Positions 17,643-26,695 of a DNA stretch of 64,000 nt are shown here, in pieces (the stretch's first letter is position 1; every line of letters starts with the position of its first letter). This stretch comes from Qipengyuania intermedia (lineage in GTDB: Bacteria; Pseudomonadota; Alphaproteobacteria; Sphingomonadales; Sphingomonadaceae): assembly GCF_019711615.1 (NCBI RefSeq), contig NZ_JAIGNS010000001.1:1116001-1180000 (forward strand), written 5' to 3'. The translations under genes were made by a program, and so were the position numbers. The notes under the pieces are model-generated. The model had not been told where the DNA came from and did not search any database. It saw only the letters and a list, made by a program, of their open reading frames with translations.

Positions 17643-19015
17643 CAGTCGTACGCCTCCGGCAGGGTACTTTCATCAAGCTCGCGATACCGATCGCGCAGGC
17701 GGCTCTGATGGTTTTCGAGCGGCTGCTCGATCCCGTCGATATAGACGCGTACCGGGGTAGAGCCGACTTCCAGCGGATCACCATCCCAGACGACCAGATC
17801 GCCATTGGCGCCCGGTGCAAGAACGCCGGCCTTGCCGCCCATCCCGCTAATCTCGGCGGGAACGGAACTGATGGCCGCGAATGCCTGACCCCAGCTCAGC
17901 CCATCGGCACCGGGCATGCGTGTGAGGGCGACGAGATTGCCTGCGTATTGGTTGAGATTGCGCGGGTTCTCCATAGCGGCAGCGTTGATCGCGACCTTCA
18001 CCCCGGCTTTCACCATGCGGCCGATGTTCGACTGGGTGCTGGCAAGCTGGTCGAAACCCTGGGGCAGGTCGTCCAGGCCATCGGCAATAACCGGAACCCC
18101 TGCTGCAGCAATGTCGCTCGCCACCAGCCAGCCTTCACTCGCGCCGACCAGGACCATGTCCAGGCGCGGGAATTCCTTCTTCAGGGCAAGCGCGCTGCGG
18201 ATATCGGCGGCCCGCTCGACCATGACGTAGAGCGGTTGTTCGCCGCGTGCGACGGGAATCAATGCGGCCGCGTCGAACCGGGTCAGAAGGACATCCGAAG
18301 CGCGATCGCGCGACATGCGCGCCATCCGGCTGTCGATGCCGATATCGTCACCCTGGCGCGAAGTGCCTCCGCTACCGGTGCTGCGGAGCGTACCGCTGCG
18401 TTCGAACTCGCCCGCCTCGAGCAGGGCATTGCGGAACAGGGCTTGCGCTGAAGTCCTGCTGCCGCCCGAGAGGCGTGCGCCGCCTTCTCCCAACTCCACC
18501 ACCTGGAAGGCGCGTGGCGTCGTGACCGCATCGGCGTCCGAACCCAGGTCGATGATCGCGCCCTGGCCGGCGAAGATAGACCCGCTGGCCGAGCCGACCA
18601 CTGCGGCGCGCGTGATGCCCGCCGCACGATGGATGAGGATGTGCTGCGAGGCAGGGTTGATGACCGGAGCCACATCGAGCGCGGCGCTGAAGGGCGAGCC
18701 ATTGGCGCGAATATCGTTCGATTCGCTAACCGCTCCGACGTCCCACAGGCCGAGGTTCGTAACAGTGGCGAAAAGGCCCGGCGTCACCCAGGTACCGTTT
18801 CCATCGATCGCATTGCTCGTTTCGCGGGCCGGGGCGCCGCTATCGGGCCCGGCATACACGACGCGGCCATTGCGGATCGATACCGTCGCGCCCTGGATCG
18901 GCTCGGAACCGTCACCGGTGGCGACCGTGGCGTTGATGATGTCGACGTTTTGTGCAGCGACCGGTGCGGCCATGGCGAATGCTGCACTCGCCGCGAGGAG
19001 GATAGCGCGCTTCAT
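17639..19015 (-). CDS. Amidohydrolase-fold exported protein lacking the HxH metal ligands
   Basis: This 458-residue protein with a clear signal peptide follows the composite-domain amidohydrolase layout (IRNGRVVYAG, WVTPGL, and C-terminal GVLAPGANGDLVVWDGDPL). However, where active members have PGxIDxHxH it reads TPGLFATVTNLG, and the other usual His ligands are not visible. It is probably not a metal hydrolase in the usual sense and may be a binding or structural partner of the intact paralogue just upstream, whose stop codon its start overlaps by four bases. The FKBP gene follows with another overlap. Confidence 0.8.
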   Translation of the reverse strand: MKRAILLAASAAFAMAAPVAAQNVDIINATVATGDGSEPIQGATVSIRNGRVVYAGPDSGAPARETSNAIDGNGTWVTPGLFATVTNLGLWDVGAVSESNDIRANGSPFSAALDVAPVINPASQHILIHRAAGITRAAVVGSASGSIFAGQGAIIDLGSDADAVTTPRAFQVVELGEGGARLSGGSRTSAQALFRNALLEAGEFERSGTLRSTGSGGTSRQGDDIGIDSRMARMSRDRASDVLLTRFDAAALIPVARGEQPLYVMVERAADIRSALALKKEFPRLDMVLVGASEGWLVASDIAAAGVPVIADGLDDLPQGFDQLASTQSNIGRMVKAGVKVAINAAAMENPRNLNQYAGNLVALTRMPGADGLSWGQAFAAISSVPAEISGMGGKAGVLAPGANGDLVVWDGDPLEVGSTPVRVYIDGIEQPLENHQSRLRDRYRELDESTLPEAYDW

Positions 19016-20382
19016 TTCACGTCTCCTTCACCGGGCTGGCCGAGCTCGAAGTCGCTCACCGGCCGACGCTTGCGGTCCATGGCATCGAACAGCAATGCGC
19101 CGTCCACCCAGACCTTTTCGGGTCGCGAATAGACGCTGAGGGGGTTGCCGTTCCACAGGACGACATCGGCCATCTTGCCCGGCTCAAGGCTCCCGGTCAT
19201 TGCATCGATGCCCATGGCTTTCGCAGGGTTGAGGGTGATCCAGCGGATGACCTGCGCGTCGGAGATGTCGATGCCCACGCGTGCACCTGCCGCCTGTGCT
19301 TTCGCCGCTTCCTGGTTCAACCGCTGGATGCCGTTGGCATCGTCGGAATGGATGACCACGCAGGCGTCCTCGCGCTGCAGATAGGCCGCGTTTTCGAGGA
19401 TGCCGTCGTAGGCTTCCATCTTGAAGCCGTACCAGTCGGCCCAGATGGCGCTGCACACGTCGTTTTCCCGCAGGAGGTCGCCGATCTTGTAGGCTTCTAC
19501 AGCGTGGTGGAACGCGCTCACCTTGTAGCCCATCTCCTTGGCCATATCCATGACCAGCGCCATCTCGTCAGCGCGATAGCAGTGGTTGTGGACAAGGATC
19601 TCCCCGTCGAGGACGCCCTTCAATGTTTCCTTGGCGAGGTCGCGTTTCTTGCCATCATAGGCCTTGGCATCGAGCCACGTCTGCCGGTTGACCGCAAAAT
19701 TGCCCATGCGGGTCGAGGGCATCCGGCCACGATTTCCGTAGACGCGTTTGGGGTTTTCGCCGCACGCCATCTTGAAGCCATAGGGCGCGCCGGGGAATTT
19801 CATGCCCTGCACCGTGCGCGATGGTACGTTCTTGAGCGTCGCGCTGCGTCCGCCCATGAGGTTGGCCGAACCCGGCAGGACCTGCAGGCTGGTCACCCCG
19901 CCATTTGCAAGCGCGCGGGCGAAGCCCGGGTCCTGCGGCCAGACGGAATGTTCCGCCCAGACTTCGGGGGTTGTCGGGCTCGTTGCTTCGTTGCCATCGG
20001 AATGCGCGTCGACGCTTGGTGTCGGATAGTCGCCGAGGTGCGAGTGGATGTCGATAATACCCGGCGTCACGAATTTGCCGGTTCCGTCGAACACGGCGAT
20101 GTCTGCCGGAACCGGCGTATCCGGCCCGCCGATCGAGACGATCTTTCCGCCGCTGAAGAATACCGTACCGTTGTCGATCCTGCCGCCCACACCGTCGTAT
20201 ATCGTCGCACCTACCAGTGCCGTGGGTGCTCCCGGATAGGGCTCGTACGTCGACGGGAACGGCGTGTCGGTGGTCGCCTGCGATCTGCTGGCGCTTTCGG
20301 TTTCCGCCGTTCCATTGGTCGAGCAGGCGGCGAGCGCGATGGCAAGCGTACCTGCGGCGATGGTCTTGAGCTTTGTATTCAT
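19012..20382 (-). CDS. Amidohydrolase, exported lipoprotein
   Basis: This 456-residue protein has a lipoprotein signal (LAIALAACS). Active-site elements are intact: PGIIDIHSHLG, a lysine in GFKMACGENPKRVYG, His in VHNHCYRADE and SAFHHAVEAY, and Asp in HSDD. Its reaction is unknown; relatives hydrolyse cyclic amides or dipeptides. ATG 20382 is preceded by GAAGG at good spacing, so the in-frame ATG 20394 was not chosen. It heads an operon with the degenerate paralogue and FKBP. A POT peptide transporter upstream suggests peptide-derived substrates, an inference from context only. Confidence 0.88.
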   Translation of the reverse strand: MNTKLKTIAAGTLAIALAACSTNGTAETESASRSQATTDTPFPSTYEPYPGAPTALVGATIYDGVGGRIDNGTVFFSGGKIVSIGGPDTPVPADIAVFDGTGKFVTPGIIDIHSHLGDYPTPSVDAHSDGNEATSPTTPEVWAEHSVWPQDPGFARALANGGVTSLQVLPGSANLMGGRSATLKNVPSRTVQGMKFPGAPYGFKMACGENPKRVYGNRGRMPSTRMGNFAVNRQTWLDAKAYDGKKRDLAKETLKGVLDGEILVHNHCYRADEMALVMDMAKEMGYKVSAFHHAVEAYKIGDLLRENDVCSAIWADWYGFKMEAYDGILENAAYLQREDACVVIHSDDANGIQRLNQEAAKAQAAGARVGIDISDAQVIRWITLNPAKAMGIDAMTGSLEPGKMADVVLWNGNPLSVYSRPEKVWVDGALLFDAMDRKRRPVSDFELGQPGEGDVK

Positions 20383-20433
20383 GGGAGCCTTCATGCCGTG
20401 AGACGTCTGATTTGCAAATATCGGGCGCAAAGA

Positions 20434-20463
20434 AAAAGGGCGCAGATTGCTCCGCGCCCTTTT
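20434..20463 (-). terminator. Rho-independent terminator after the POT transporter gene
   Basis: A perfect 10-bp stem, AAAAGGGCGC with GCGCCCTTTT, encloses a 10-base loop. It lies between the POT transporter stop (20486) and the amidohydrolase start (20382). A-rich and T-rich flanks on both sides make it usable in either direction. Confidence 0.85.
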
Positions 20464-20485
20464 CGTTAGTGGTGCCTGCCGGCGA

Positions 20486-22150
20486 TCAAGCGTCGCCGCG
20501 GGTCGTCGGGTGGACGCCTGCAGCCTGCGGCTCGGCCGGGAATTCCGACTGGCCTTCGAGGTCATCGTCGATCGAATCGTCCTTGATCGTGTCGAGATGC
20601 ATCAGCTTCTTGATCAGCGGGCTGACGACCATCACGCCGACACCGATCGCGACGGCGAACCAGCCGACCGTCGAGTAGACGTCGAGGACGACCTGCTTGC
20701 CCGCTTCCTCGCCGACGCCCTCTGCACCGGTTGCAGCGGCGATGAGGCCGGCAGCGAAGTTACCCGTGGCCGAGGCGAAGAACCAGGTACCCATGATGAG
20801 CGAAGCCATGTGGGCCGGGCTCAGGCGGTTCATCGCCGAAAGGCCGACCGGCGACAGGCAGAGCTCGCCGGTGGTGTGCAGCAGGTAGATGAGGAAGATG
20901 AAGATGACCGGCGTCGGCACGTTCACGCCAACACTTTCGGCGCCCCAGACAAGGACCAGGAAGCCGAGGCCGACCTGGATCACGGCGAGGCCGAACTTGA
21001 GCGGAGTGCTCGGTTCGGCACCCTTGCGGGCAAGGCCCTGCCACAGCATCGCGAAGAGCGGTGCCAGGAGCACGATGTAGATCGCGTTGATCGACTGGAA
21101 CATCGAGGCGTTGACGCCCTGCGTGTCGACGTGGCGGTCGGTGAACAGGTTCAGCGAAGAACCGGCCTGTTCGAACAATGCCCAGAAGACGATCGACGTC
21201 AGGATGAGGAACATGGCCGCGAAAATGCGGTCGCGTTCTTCGCTCGGCAGCTTGGTGACTGCGGTAAAGAGGACGTAGAGCACGAGGCCGCCACCGAAGG
21301 CGCCGAGGACGTATCCGACCATTTCCTGGTACTGGATTGCGGCCCAGCACAGGGCGACCATGGCAAGGCCGGCGCCGTAGATGCCCCATTCCTTGCCGCC
21401 CTTGATCTTGGACGGGTCCTTGGGTTCGCCCTTGCCGAGCAGGAGCGGCTTGCCGAGCACGAAGAACACGAGGCCCAGCAGCATGCCGAAGCCGGCGAGG
21501 CCGAAGCCATACTGCCAGCCATAGGTCTGGCCGAGATAGCCGCAGATGATCGACGCCGTCGCCGCACCCACGTTAATGCCCATGTAGAAGATGGTGTAAG
21601 CCGGGTCGCGGCGAAGGTCGGTGCGCGAATAGAGCTGACCGACGATGACCGAGATGTTTGCCTTGAGGAAGCCCGAGCCCACGATAATGAGGGCAAGCGC
21701 CAGCCAGAAGACATTGATCATCGGGTCGGCCTGGCCGCCGCTGCCTTCGAAGGCCATGAAGAAGTGGCCGAAGGTCAGCAGGACAGCGCCGAACAGCACG
21801 GCCTTGCGCTGGCCGATGTACTGGTCGGCAAGGTAGCCGCCCACGACCGGCGTAATGTAGACCAGCGCGGTGTATGCGCCGTAGATGACCGAAGCCTCGC
21901 TATCCGAAAACAGCCAGTGCTGGACGAGATAGAAGATGAGCAGGGCGCGCATGCCGTAGTAGGAAAAACGCTCCCACATTTCGGCCATGAACAGCAGGAA
22001 CAGACCCTTGGGGTGTCCCAGCACCTCTGCCTGCGGGCGCGTGACCAGCACGCTGCCCCCGATGAGGAACGCCGCCAAGGCTATGACGGCGATCCAGAAA
22101 GCCCACATTTCGAACATGGAGTCGAAAGTGAAGAAGAGACCTTCGATCAT
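20486..22150 (-). CDS. POT/PTR family proton-dependent oligopeptide transporter
   Basis: The 554-residue protein has about 13-14 hydrophobic segments and the POT signature AEMWERFSYYGMRALL, the ExxERFxYY motif needed for proton coupling. The FYMGINVGA motif of the family follows. It should import di- or tripeptides with protons. A terminator separates it from the downstream amidohydrolase operon. It is transcribed away from the GntR gene, with about 210 bases between them. Confidence 0.93.
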   Translation of the reverse strand: MIEGLFFTFDSMFEMWAFWIAVIALAAFLIGGSVLVTRPQAEVLGHPKGLFLLFMAEMWERFSYYGMRALLIFYLVQHWLFSDSEASVIYGAYTALVYITPVVGGYLADQYIGQRKAVLFGAVLLTFGHFFMAFEGSGGQADPMINVFWLALALIIVGSGFLKANISVIVGQLYSRTDLRRDPAYTIFYMGINVGAATASIICGYLGQTYGWQYGFGLAGFGMLLGLVFFVLGKPLLLGKGEPKDPSKIKGGKEWGIYGAGLAMVALCWAAIQYQEMVGYVLGAFGGGLVLYVLFTAVTKLPSEERDRIFAAMFLILTSIVFWALFEQAGSSLNLFTDRHVDTQGVNASMFQSINAIYIVLLAPLFAMLWQGLARKGAEPSTPLKFGLAVIQVGLGFLVLVWGAESVGVNVPTPVIFIFLIYLLHTTGELCLSPVGLSAMNRLSPAHMASLIMGTWFFASATGNFAAGLIAAATGAEGVGEEAGKQVVLDVYSTVGWFAVAIGVGVMVVSPLIKKLMHLDTIKDDSIDDDLEGQSEFPAEPQAAGVHPTTRGDA

Positions 22151-22359
22151 TAGTGTGAAATCCTTATTGTCCCTGAGGGACGCGCAGCTGCGCCTGCCCT
22201 CCCCGAAGAAGCGCGCACCCTAGCGCTATCTGCGCTCATGTGAAGCCTTAGTTACAAACGCTACCAGCTTGCGGCGGCATGAATGCGCGAAACCCGGGAA
22301 CCTTGCGCGCCGCGCTGTATTATGGCACTGATGCACTATTCGCGAACCGGGGACCGGCC

Positions 22360-22701
22360 ATGAGCAACCAGAGCAAGCCCGTATATCTCAAGCTGCGTGA
22401 CCAGATCGCGGCTGCCATCATCGACGGACGCTATCGCGAAGAGGAAATGTTGCCTTCCGTGCGCGCTCTGGCGGCAGAGCAGGGCGCGAACCCGCTCACA
22501 GTCGCCAAAGCTTACCAGCAGTTCCAGGCCGACGGGCTCGTAGAGGTGCAGCGCGGGGTCGGCATGTATGTGGCGCGCGGTGCTGCAGAGACGCTGCGCA
22601 AGCGCGAGAAAGAGGCGTTCCTTTCCGAGGAGTGGCCCGAGATCTCGACGCGCATCAAGCGCCTCGGGCTCAAGCCGGAAGAGCTGCTGGCTGCGGTGTG
22701 A
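22360..22701 (+). CDS. GntR family transcriptional regulator, YtrA-type
   Basis: This short, 113-residue protein has an N-terminal winged helix (KPVYLKLRDQIAAAII, LPSVRALAAEQGANPLTVAKAY, VEVQRGVGMYV) and a short helical tail (about residues 70-113), without the large effector domain of FadR/HutC types. This is the YtrA subfamily, often regulating ABC transporters. ATG 22360 was chosen as it begins just before the conserved KPVYLKL. An in-frame ATG at 22279 lacks support. The target is unknown; the divergent POT transporter is a candidate. Confidence 0.88.
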   Translation: MSNQSKPVYLKLRDQIAAAIIDGRYREEEMLPSVRALAAEQGANPLTVAKAYQQFQADGLVEVQRGVGMYVARGAAETLRKREKEAFLSEEWPEISTRIKRLGLKPEELLAAV

Positions 22702-22826
22702 CGCACCGAATGTCCCGCTAAGCTACGGGCGGGTATTAACAATTGCTATCTTATCAGGCTTCTGGCAGGGTTTCCCGCGTTGTGCAGGGGGTCAGGCATG
22801 ACGTGAGGGCGCATAGAACAATCTGT

Positions 22827-22844
22827 ATCGCGCGGGGGCGCGAT
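22827..22844 (+). repeat. Hairpin in the ihfB 5' region
   Basis: ATCGCGC and GCGCGAT form a 7-bp stem around GGGG, 16 bases before the ihfB start codon. It may be a leader hairpin; the function is not known. Confidence 0.4.
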
Positions 22845-22860
22845 CGAGGGAGCCTGAGAC

Positions 22861-23142
22861 ATGATTCGATCCGAACTTCTCGCCGCGCTGGCAGACGACA
22901 ATCCGGACCTGCGCCCCGAAGAGGTCGAGCAGGTGGTCGACATTTTCTTCGAAGAGCTTGCGCAGCGCCTTTCCGAAGGCGGCCGTGTCGAATTGCGGGG
23001 TTTCGGCGCCTTTTCCACGCGCGAGCGCCAGGCGCGCCAGGGCCGCAATCCGCGAACCGGCGAAATGGTCGATGTCCCTGCCAAGCGCGTGCCCTACTTC
23101 AAGCCGGGCAAGGACATGCGCGAGAAGCTCAACAGCAACTAA
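22861..23142 (+). CDS. ihfB: Integration host factor subunit beta (HU/IHF family)
   Basis: The 93-residue DNA-bending protein opens MIRSELLAALA and has the family core VELRGFGAFSTRERQARQ, then the RNPRTGEMVDVPAKR arm and the FKPGKDMREKLN end. The arm proline and the beta-type N-terminus favour IHF-beta over HU. IHF works as a heterodimer with IhfA, which is not in this window. A purine-rich GAGGGAG lies upstream of ATG 22861. It stands alone between the GntR gene and tRNA-Leu. Confidence 0.92.
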   Translation: MIRSELLAALADDNPDLRPEEVEQVVDIFFEELAQRLSEGGRVELRGFGAFSTRERQARQGRNPRTGEMVDVPAKRVPYFKPGKDMREKLNSN

Positions 23143-23209
23143 GCGGGGCTCGCTTCGCCTTCGCGATTGCGGGGGCCGGTGCTTCGTTCTAGGCACCCTC
23201 GCCAGACGT

Positions 23210-23294
23210 GCGGGTGTGGCGGAATGGTAGACGCCGGGGACTTAAAATCCCCTGTCCTCTGGGCGTGTGGGTTCGAGTCCCACCACCCGCACCA
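23210..23294 (+). tRNA. tRNA-Leu (anticodon UAA)
   Basis: This class II tRNA has acceptor GCGGGTG paired with CACCCGC, discriminator A and encoded CCA. The anticodon stem GGGGA/TCCCC holds the loop CTTAAAA, giving anticodon TAA. A variable arm (TGTCCTCTGGGCGT region) and the T arm GTGGG-TTCGAGT-CCCAC complete it. It reads the rare codon UUA. Confidence 0.96.
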
Positions 23295-23456
23295 ACGAAA
23301 GGCCGGGAGTGCGAGCGGCGCGCGGCTGCTCAGCAGGCAACCGCCTTATCCAGGTGTTAATACCTAATCGCTTACTAGAGTGCCTCAAAGGGGCGCTATG
23401 CCAAGACTCGTACCGGCAAACAGGGGACTGCCGGATTCTTGGGAGAAATTGTAAGC

Positions 23457-24086
23457 ATGGATTATTCATCGGGCATCGGGGCCCATGCCGGCACCGGCTA
23501 TGTCGATAGCGAGCAGCGCGGTGCGCCGCGATACACCTCGCTCATCCGCTCGGCAAAGCTCGTTTGCGGCCAGGGGGAGTTCCTGTGCGTGGTGCGCGAT
23601 GTCTCTTCCACCGGCATCTCACTACGGGCATTCCATAATCTGCCAACCGACCCGACGCTCGCGCTCGAGCTGCAGAACGGCGAATCGTTCGAAATCAAGC
23701 AAGTGCGCGCCAACGGCCTGGAAGGAAGCTATCGCTTCGACAAGCCGGTGGTGGTGGAGCGACTGGTTCACGAGACGTGGAATTATCCCAAGCGTCAGTT
23801 GCGCCTCAATATCATGATCCCGCTGACGATCTCGACGCTCACGCAGAAAGCGGATGCGGTCACCCTCAACATTTCGCAGCAGGGCGCGCGGATCGAATGC
23901 GATACGGTTTTCGCAATCGATCAGACGGTCCGGGTGAACGGTCCGGGGTTTCCGGAAACGCAGGCCAAGATCCGTTGGCGCAGGGACTCCAACTACGGGC
24001 TGGTCTTCGAGAATACCTTCTCCTTGCGCGAATTCGCGCTGATGGCGGCATCGGTCCAATGTCCGTCAATGCTCGAGCCGCAATAG
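23457..24086 (+). CDS. Tandem PilZ domain protein
   Basis: This 209-residue protein looks like two PilZ-type beta-barrels in a row. The first contains QRGAPRY...VVRDVSSTGISLR (about 20-60), close to the c-di-GMP binding pattern RxxxR...D/NxSxxG. The second has KRQLRLNIMIP...LNISQQGARIEC and ends VFENTFSLREFALM. The first R-x-x-x-R is incomplete (RGAPR), so c-di-GMP binding is plausible, not certain. ATG 23457 was chosen over TTG 23439. It is followed by the glycan cluster, which c-di-GMP could influence, though spacing suggests separate transcription. Confidence 0.8.
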   Translation: MDYSSGIGAHAGTGYVDSEQRGAPRYTSLIRSAKLVCGQGEFLCVVRDVSSTGISLRAFHNLPTDPTLALELQNGESFEIKQVRANGLEGSYRFDKPVVVERLVHETWNYPKRQLRLNIMIPLTISTLTQKADAVTLNISQQGARIECDTVFAIDQTVRVNGPGFPETQAKIRWRRDSNYGLVFENTFSLREFALMAASVQCPSMLEPQ

Positions 24087-24185
24087 GAGAGCGGGATCGC
24101 GCAGCGCTCCTGCGGCGGGCAGGCCATTTAACGATTAGCTAACCATTTTCCTTCACTTCCGGTTATAGAGATGCCGGGGGTTTCA

Positions 24186-25748
24186 ATGGATAGTGTCAAT
24201 TCGCCGATCAAAGTCGATGTCGCGATCATCGGTGCCGGCCCTGCCGGTCTGACGGCAGCATACCTGCTTACTAAGCAGGGCAGGTCGGTCGCCATCATCG
24301 AGAAAGACCCGACATATGTCGGCGGCATCAGCCGCACGGTGGAGCACGAAGGCTATCGGTTCGACATCGGCGGGCATCGCTTCTTTTCCAAGAGCTCGCA
24401 AGTCGTCGATATGTGGAACGAGATCCTTGGCGAGGACGATTTCATCCAGCGTCCCCGAATGAGCCGCATCTATTACGAGGGCAAGTTCTACAGCTATCCC
24501 TTGCGAGCATTCGAGGCCCTGTCGAACCTGGGCATCCTCCGGTCGACCGCCTGCATGATTTCCTACCTTCGCTACAAGCTCTTCCCGATCAAGGAGGTGA
24601 AAAGCTTCGAGGACTGGACGACCAACCAGTTCGGCAAGCGTCTCTATTCGATCTTCTTCAAGACCTACACCGAGAAGGTGTGGGGCATGCCGTGCGACGA
24701 GATGAGCGCGGACTGGGCGGCCCAGCGGATCAAGGGCCTGTCGCTGTGGAGTGCCGTGGTCGATGGTCTCAAGCGCAGTCTCGGCCTCAACAAGAAGCCC
24801 AATGACGGCATGGCAACTAAGACCTTGCTGGAGACCTTCCGTTACCCGCGGCTCGGACCGGGGATGATGTGGGAGGCCGCACGCGACAAGGTGTTGGCGA
24901 GTGGTCGCGGTCACCTGTTCATGGGCCACGAGCTGTCGCAGCTCTCGGCCGACGGCAAGGGTGGCTGGCGCATGAGCGCTCGCGGCGAAGGCGGCGATGT
25001 CGTGGTGGAAGCGGATCACGCGATCAGCTCGGCCCCGATGCGCCAGCTGGCCAAGCGTCTCCACCCGCTCCCTGAAAGTACGATCCAGGCCAACGACCTC
25101 AAGTACCGCGACTTTCTTACCGTCGCGCTGATGGTGGAGGGCGAGGACCTGTTTCCAGACAACTGGATCTATATCCATGACAGCAAGGTGCAGGTCGGCC
25201 GCGTCCAGAACTTCCGCAGCTGGTCGCCGGAAATGATTCCCGATCCGAACATGGCCTGCGTCGGGCTCGAATATTTCTGCTTCGAGGGCGATGGCCTTTG
25301 GTCCATGGAAGATGCGGACCTCATTGCCCTTGCAACCGACGAGATGGAAATCCTCGGGCTGGTCGATCGCCGCAAGGTCAAGGGCGGAGCGGTCGTGCGT
25401 CAGGAAAAGGCCTATCCCGTCTATGACGAGGATTACGCCGCCAATGTCGATGCGATGCGCACGGAACTGGAGGCCCGGCATCCGACCCTCCATCTCGTGG
25501 GGCGCAACGGGATGCACCGCTATAATAACCAGGACCATGCGATGATGACGGCCATGCTCACGGTCGAAAACATCCTTGCCGGCGAACGCGTATATGACAC
25601 CTGGTGCGTGAACGAGGACGCGGAATACCACGAGGCAGGCGACGAGGGTGCAGAGAAATCCCTGCCGAACCGTACCCTCAGCGCCGATCAGGCCGCCGCG
25701 CTGTCCTCCGTCCGCGACGTTCCCGAGCGGGTTAAGAAATCCGCCTGA
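24186..25748 (+). CDS. FAD-dependent oxidoreductase, UDP-galactopyranose mutase-like
   Basis: The 520-residue flavoprotein begins with the dinucleotide-binding fold (VAIIGAGPAGLTAAYLL), followed by the GGISRT and GGHRFFSK motifs seen in UDP-galactopyranose mutase and protoporphyrinogen-oxidase-like proteins. The C-terminal block GRNGMHRYNNQDHAMMTAML is characteristic of a bacterial family commonly found beside glycosyltransferases. The substrate is likely a sugar nucleotide or polyprenyl-linked intermediate, by inference. ATG 24186 has GGGGG upstream. The gene leads a run with two GtrA proteins and a GT-C membrane protein. Confidence 0.8.
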   Translation: MDSVNSPIKVDVAIIGAGPAGLTAAYLLTKQGRSVAIIEKDPTYVGGISRTVEHEGYRFDIGGHRFFSKSSQVVDMWNEILGEDDFIQRPRMSRIYYEGKFYSYPLRAFEALSNLGILRSTACMISYLRYKLFPIKEVKSFEDWTTNQFGKRLYSIFFKTYTEKVWGMPCDEMSADWAAQRIKGLSLWSAVVDGLKRSLGLNKKPNDGMATKTLLETFRYPRLGPGMMWEAARDKVLASGRGHLFMGHELSQLSADGKGGWRMSARGEGGDVVVEADHAISSAPMRQLAKRLHPLPESTIQANDLKYRDFLTVALMVEGEDLFPDNWIYIHDSKVQVGRVQNFRSWSPEMIPDPNMACVGLEYFCFEGDGLWSMEDADLIALATDEMEILGLVDRRKVKGGAVVRQEKAYPVYDEDYAANVDAMRTELEARHPTLHLVGRNGMHRYNNQDHAMMTAMLTVENILAGERVYDTWCVNEDAEYHEAGDEGAEKSLPNRTLSADQAAALSSVRDVPERVKKSA

Positions 25749-25755
25749 CGCGACA

Positions 25756-26163
25756 TTGGCCGGGCTTCTCCAACGCATATTCCGCTGGCGGCTCGCCCGC
25801 TACATGGTGGCAAGCCTTGCCGGGACGGTAGTCGATCTCGGCGGCTTCCTGCTCCTCTATGGCAACGGCATGGCGCCCGTGCTGGCCGCAGTCGCGAGCT
25901 ACGTCATGGGGGTCGTCATCCACTGGATGGTGTCGAGCCGTTTCGTGTTTGCCGACCGGCTTGCGAGCCGGGGGCTGGCGCGCGGCACCCAACAATTGCT
26001 GTTTGCGCTCTCGGCCCTTGCCGGACTGGCGATTACCGCAGGCATTGTCTGGTTTGCCGGCGAGATCGATGTCGATCCCCGCATCGGCAAGCTGGTGGCG
26101 ATGGGCGCAAGCTTCCTTGCTGTCTGGACCATAAGATTGCTGCTCGTGTTTCGTCCTGCCTGA
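25756..26163 (+). CDS. GtrA family membrane protein (copy 1)
   Basis: This 135-residue protein has four transmembrane helices of the GtrA type: RYMVASLAGTVVDLGGFLLL, then a SYVMGVVIHWMVSSRFVF signature, and two more hydrophobic segments. GtrA proteins are thought to flip undecaprenyl-linked sugars across the inner membrane. The start is probably TTG 25756, eight bases after the flavoenzyme stop. It is supported by alignment with the second copy, which starts with a TTG at the same point. Confidence 0.85.
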   Translation: MAGLLQRIFRWRLARYMVASLAGTVVDLGGFLLLYGNGMAPVLAAVASYVMGVVIHWMVSSRFVFADRLASRGLARGTQQLLFALSALAGLAITAGIVWFAGEIDVDPRIGKLVAMGASFLAVWTIRLLLVFRPA

Positions 26164-26278
26164 CCTTGGGGTTGCCTCAAATCGCTGGCGCCACGCCGGA
26201 TTTTGCGTTTTATTTACCATGATTTGCGAAACAGGCGTGCCGCGCGGTGGCGCGGGGTCGTTCGCGACGGGGGGAAAC

Positions 26279-26695
26279 TTGATCGGATTGCTGGCACGGC
26301 TGCGGGACGTCCGCCTGATTCGCTATGGCCTGGCGAGCGTCGGCGCACTTGCGGTCGACATGGGGTCGTTCCTGCTACTGCTTGCCATCGGGATGATTTC
26401 GCCGCTCGCCGCAGCCGCAGGCTACTCGCTCGGCATCGTGGTCCATTGGGTGCTTTCGAGCAGGACGGTTTTTCAGGATACTGTCGCCGTCAAGGGCGAG
26501 GGACGCGGGTGTCAGAAAGCCCTGTTCGTCGGTTCCGCCCTGGTCGGCCTTGCCCTGACGACCGCAATCGTCTGGGCCGGCGATCACAGCGGGATCGATC
26601 CGCGGGCAGCCAAGGTCGCTGCTATAGCCGCAAGTTTCATCGTCACCTATCTCTTGCGCAAGACGATCGTGTTCGGACGGGCGACCGGCCGATGA
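26279..26695 (+). CDS. GtrA family membrane protein (copy 2)
   Basis: This 138-residue paralogue of the preceding gene lines up from the first residue (IGLLARLRDVRLIRYGLAS against AGLLQRIFRWRLARYMVAS). It has four membrane segments and the GIVVHWVLSSRTVF signature. TTG 26279 follows a GGGGGAAAC stretch; an in-frame ATG at 26219 would add an unrelated tail. Two adjacent copies may form a heteromeric flippase or handle two lipid-linked sugars. The stop overlaps the next gene (ATGA). Confidence 0.85.
   Translation: MIGLLARLRDVRLIRYGLASVGALAVDMGSFLLLLAIGMISPLAAAAGYSLGIVVHWVLSSRTVFQDTVAVKGEGRGCQKALFVGSALVGLALTTAIVWAGDHSGIDPRAAKVAAIAASFIVTYLLRKTIVFGRATGR

Noticed and set aside
20447..22153. 568-codon frame antisense to the POT transporter
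   Set aside because: Highly charged, low-complexity product typical of antisense to a membrane-protein gene.
26203..26691. Long upstream extension of the GT-C protein
   Set aside because: It lies inside the second GtrA gene in another frame. The ATG at 26692 with an ATGA overlap is the natural start.
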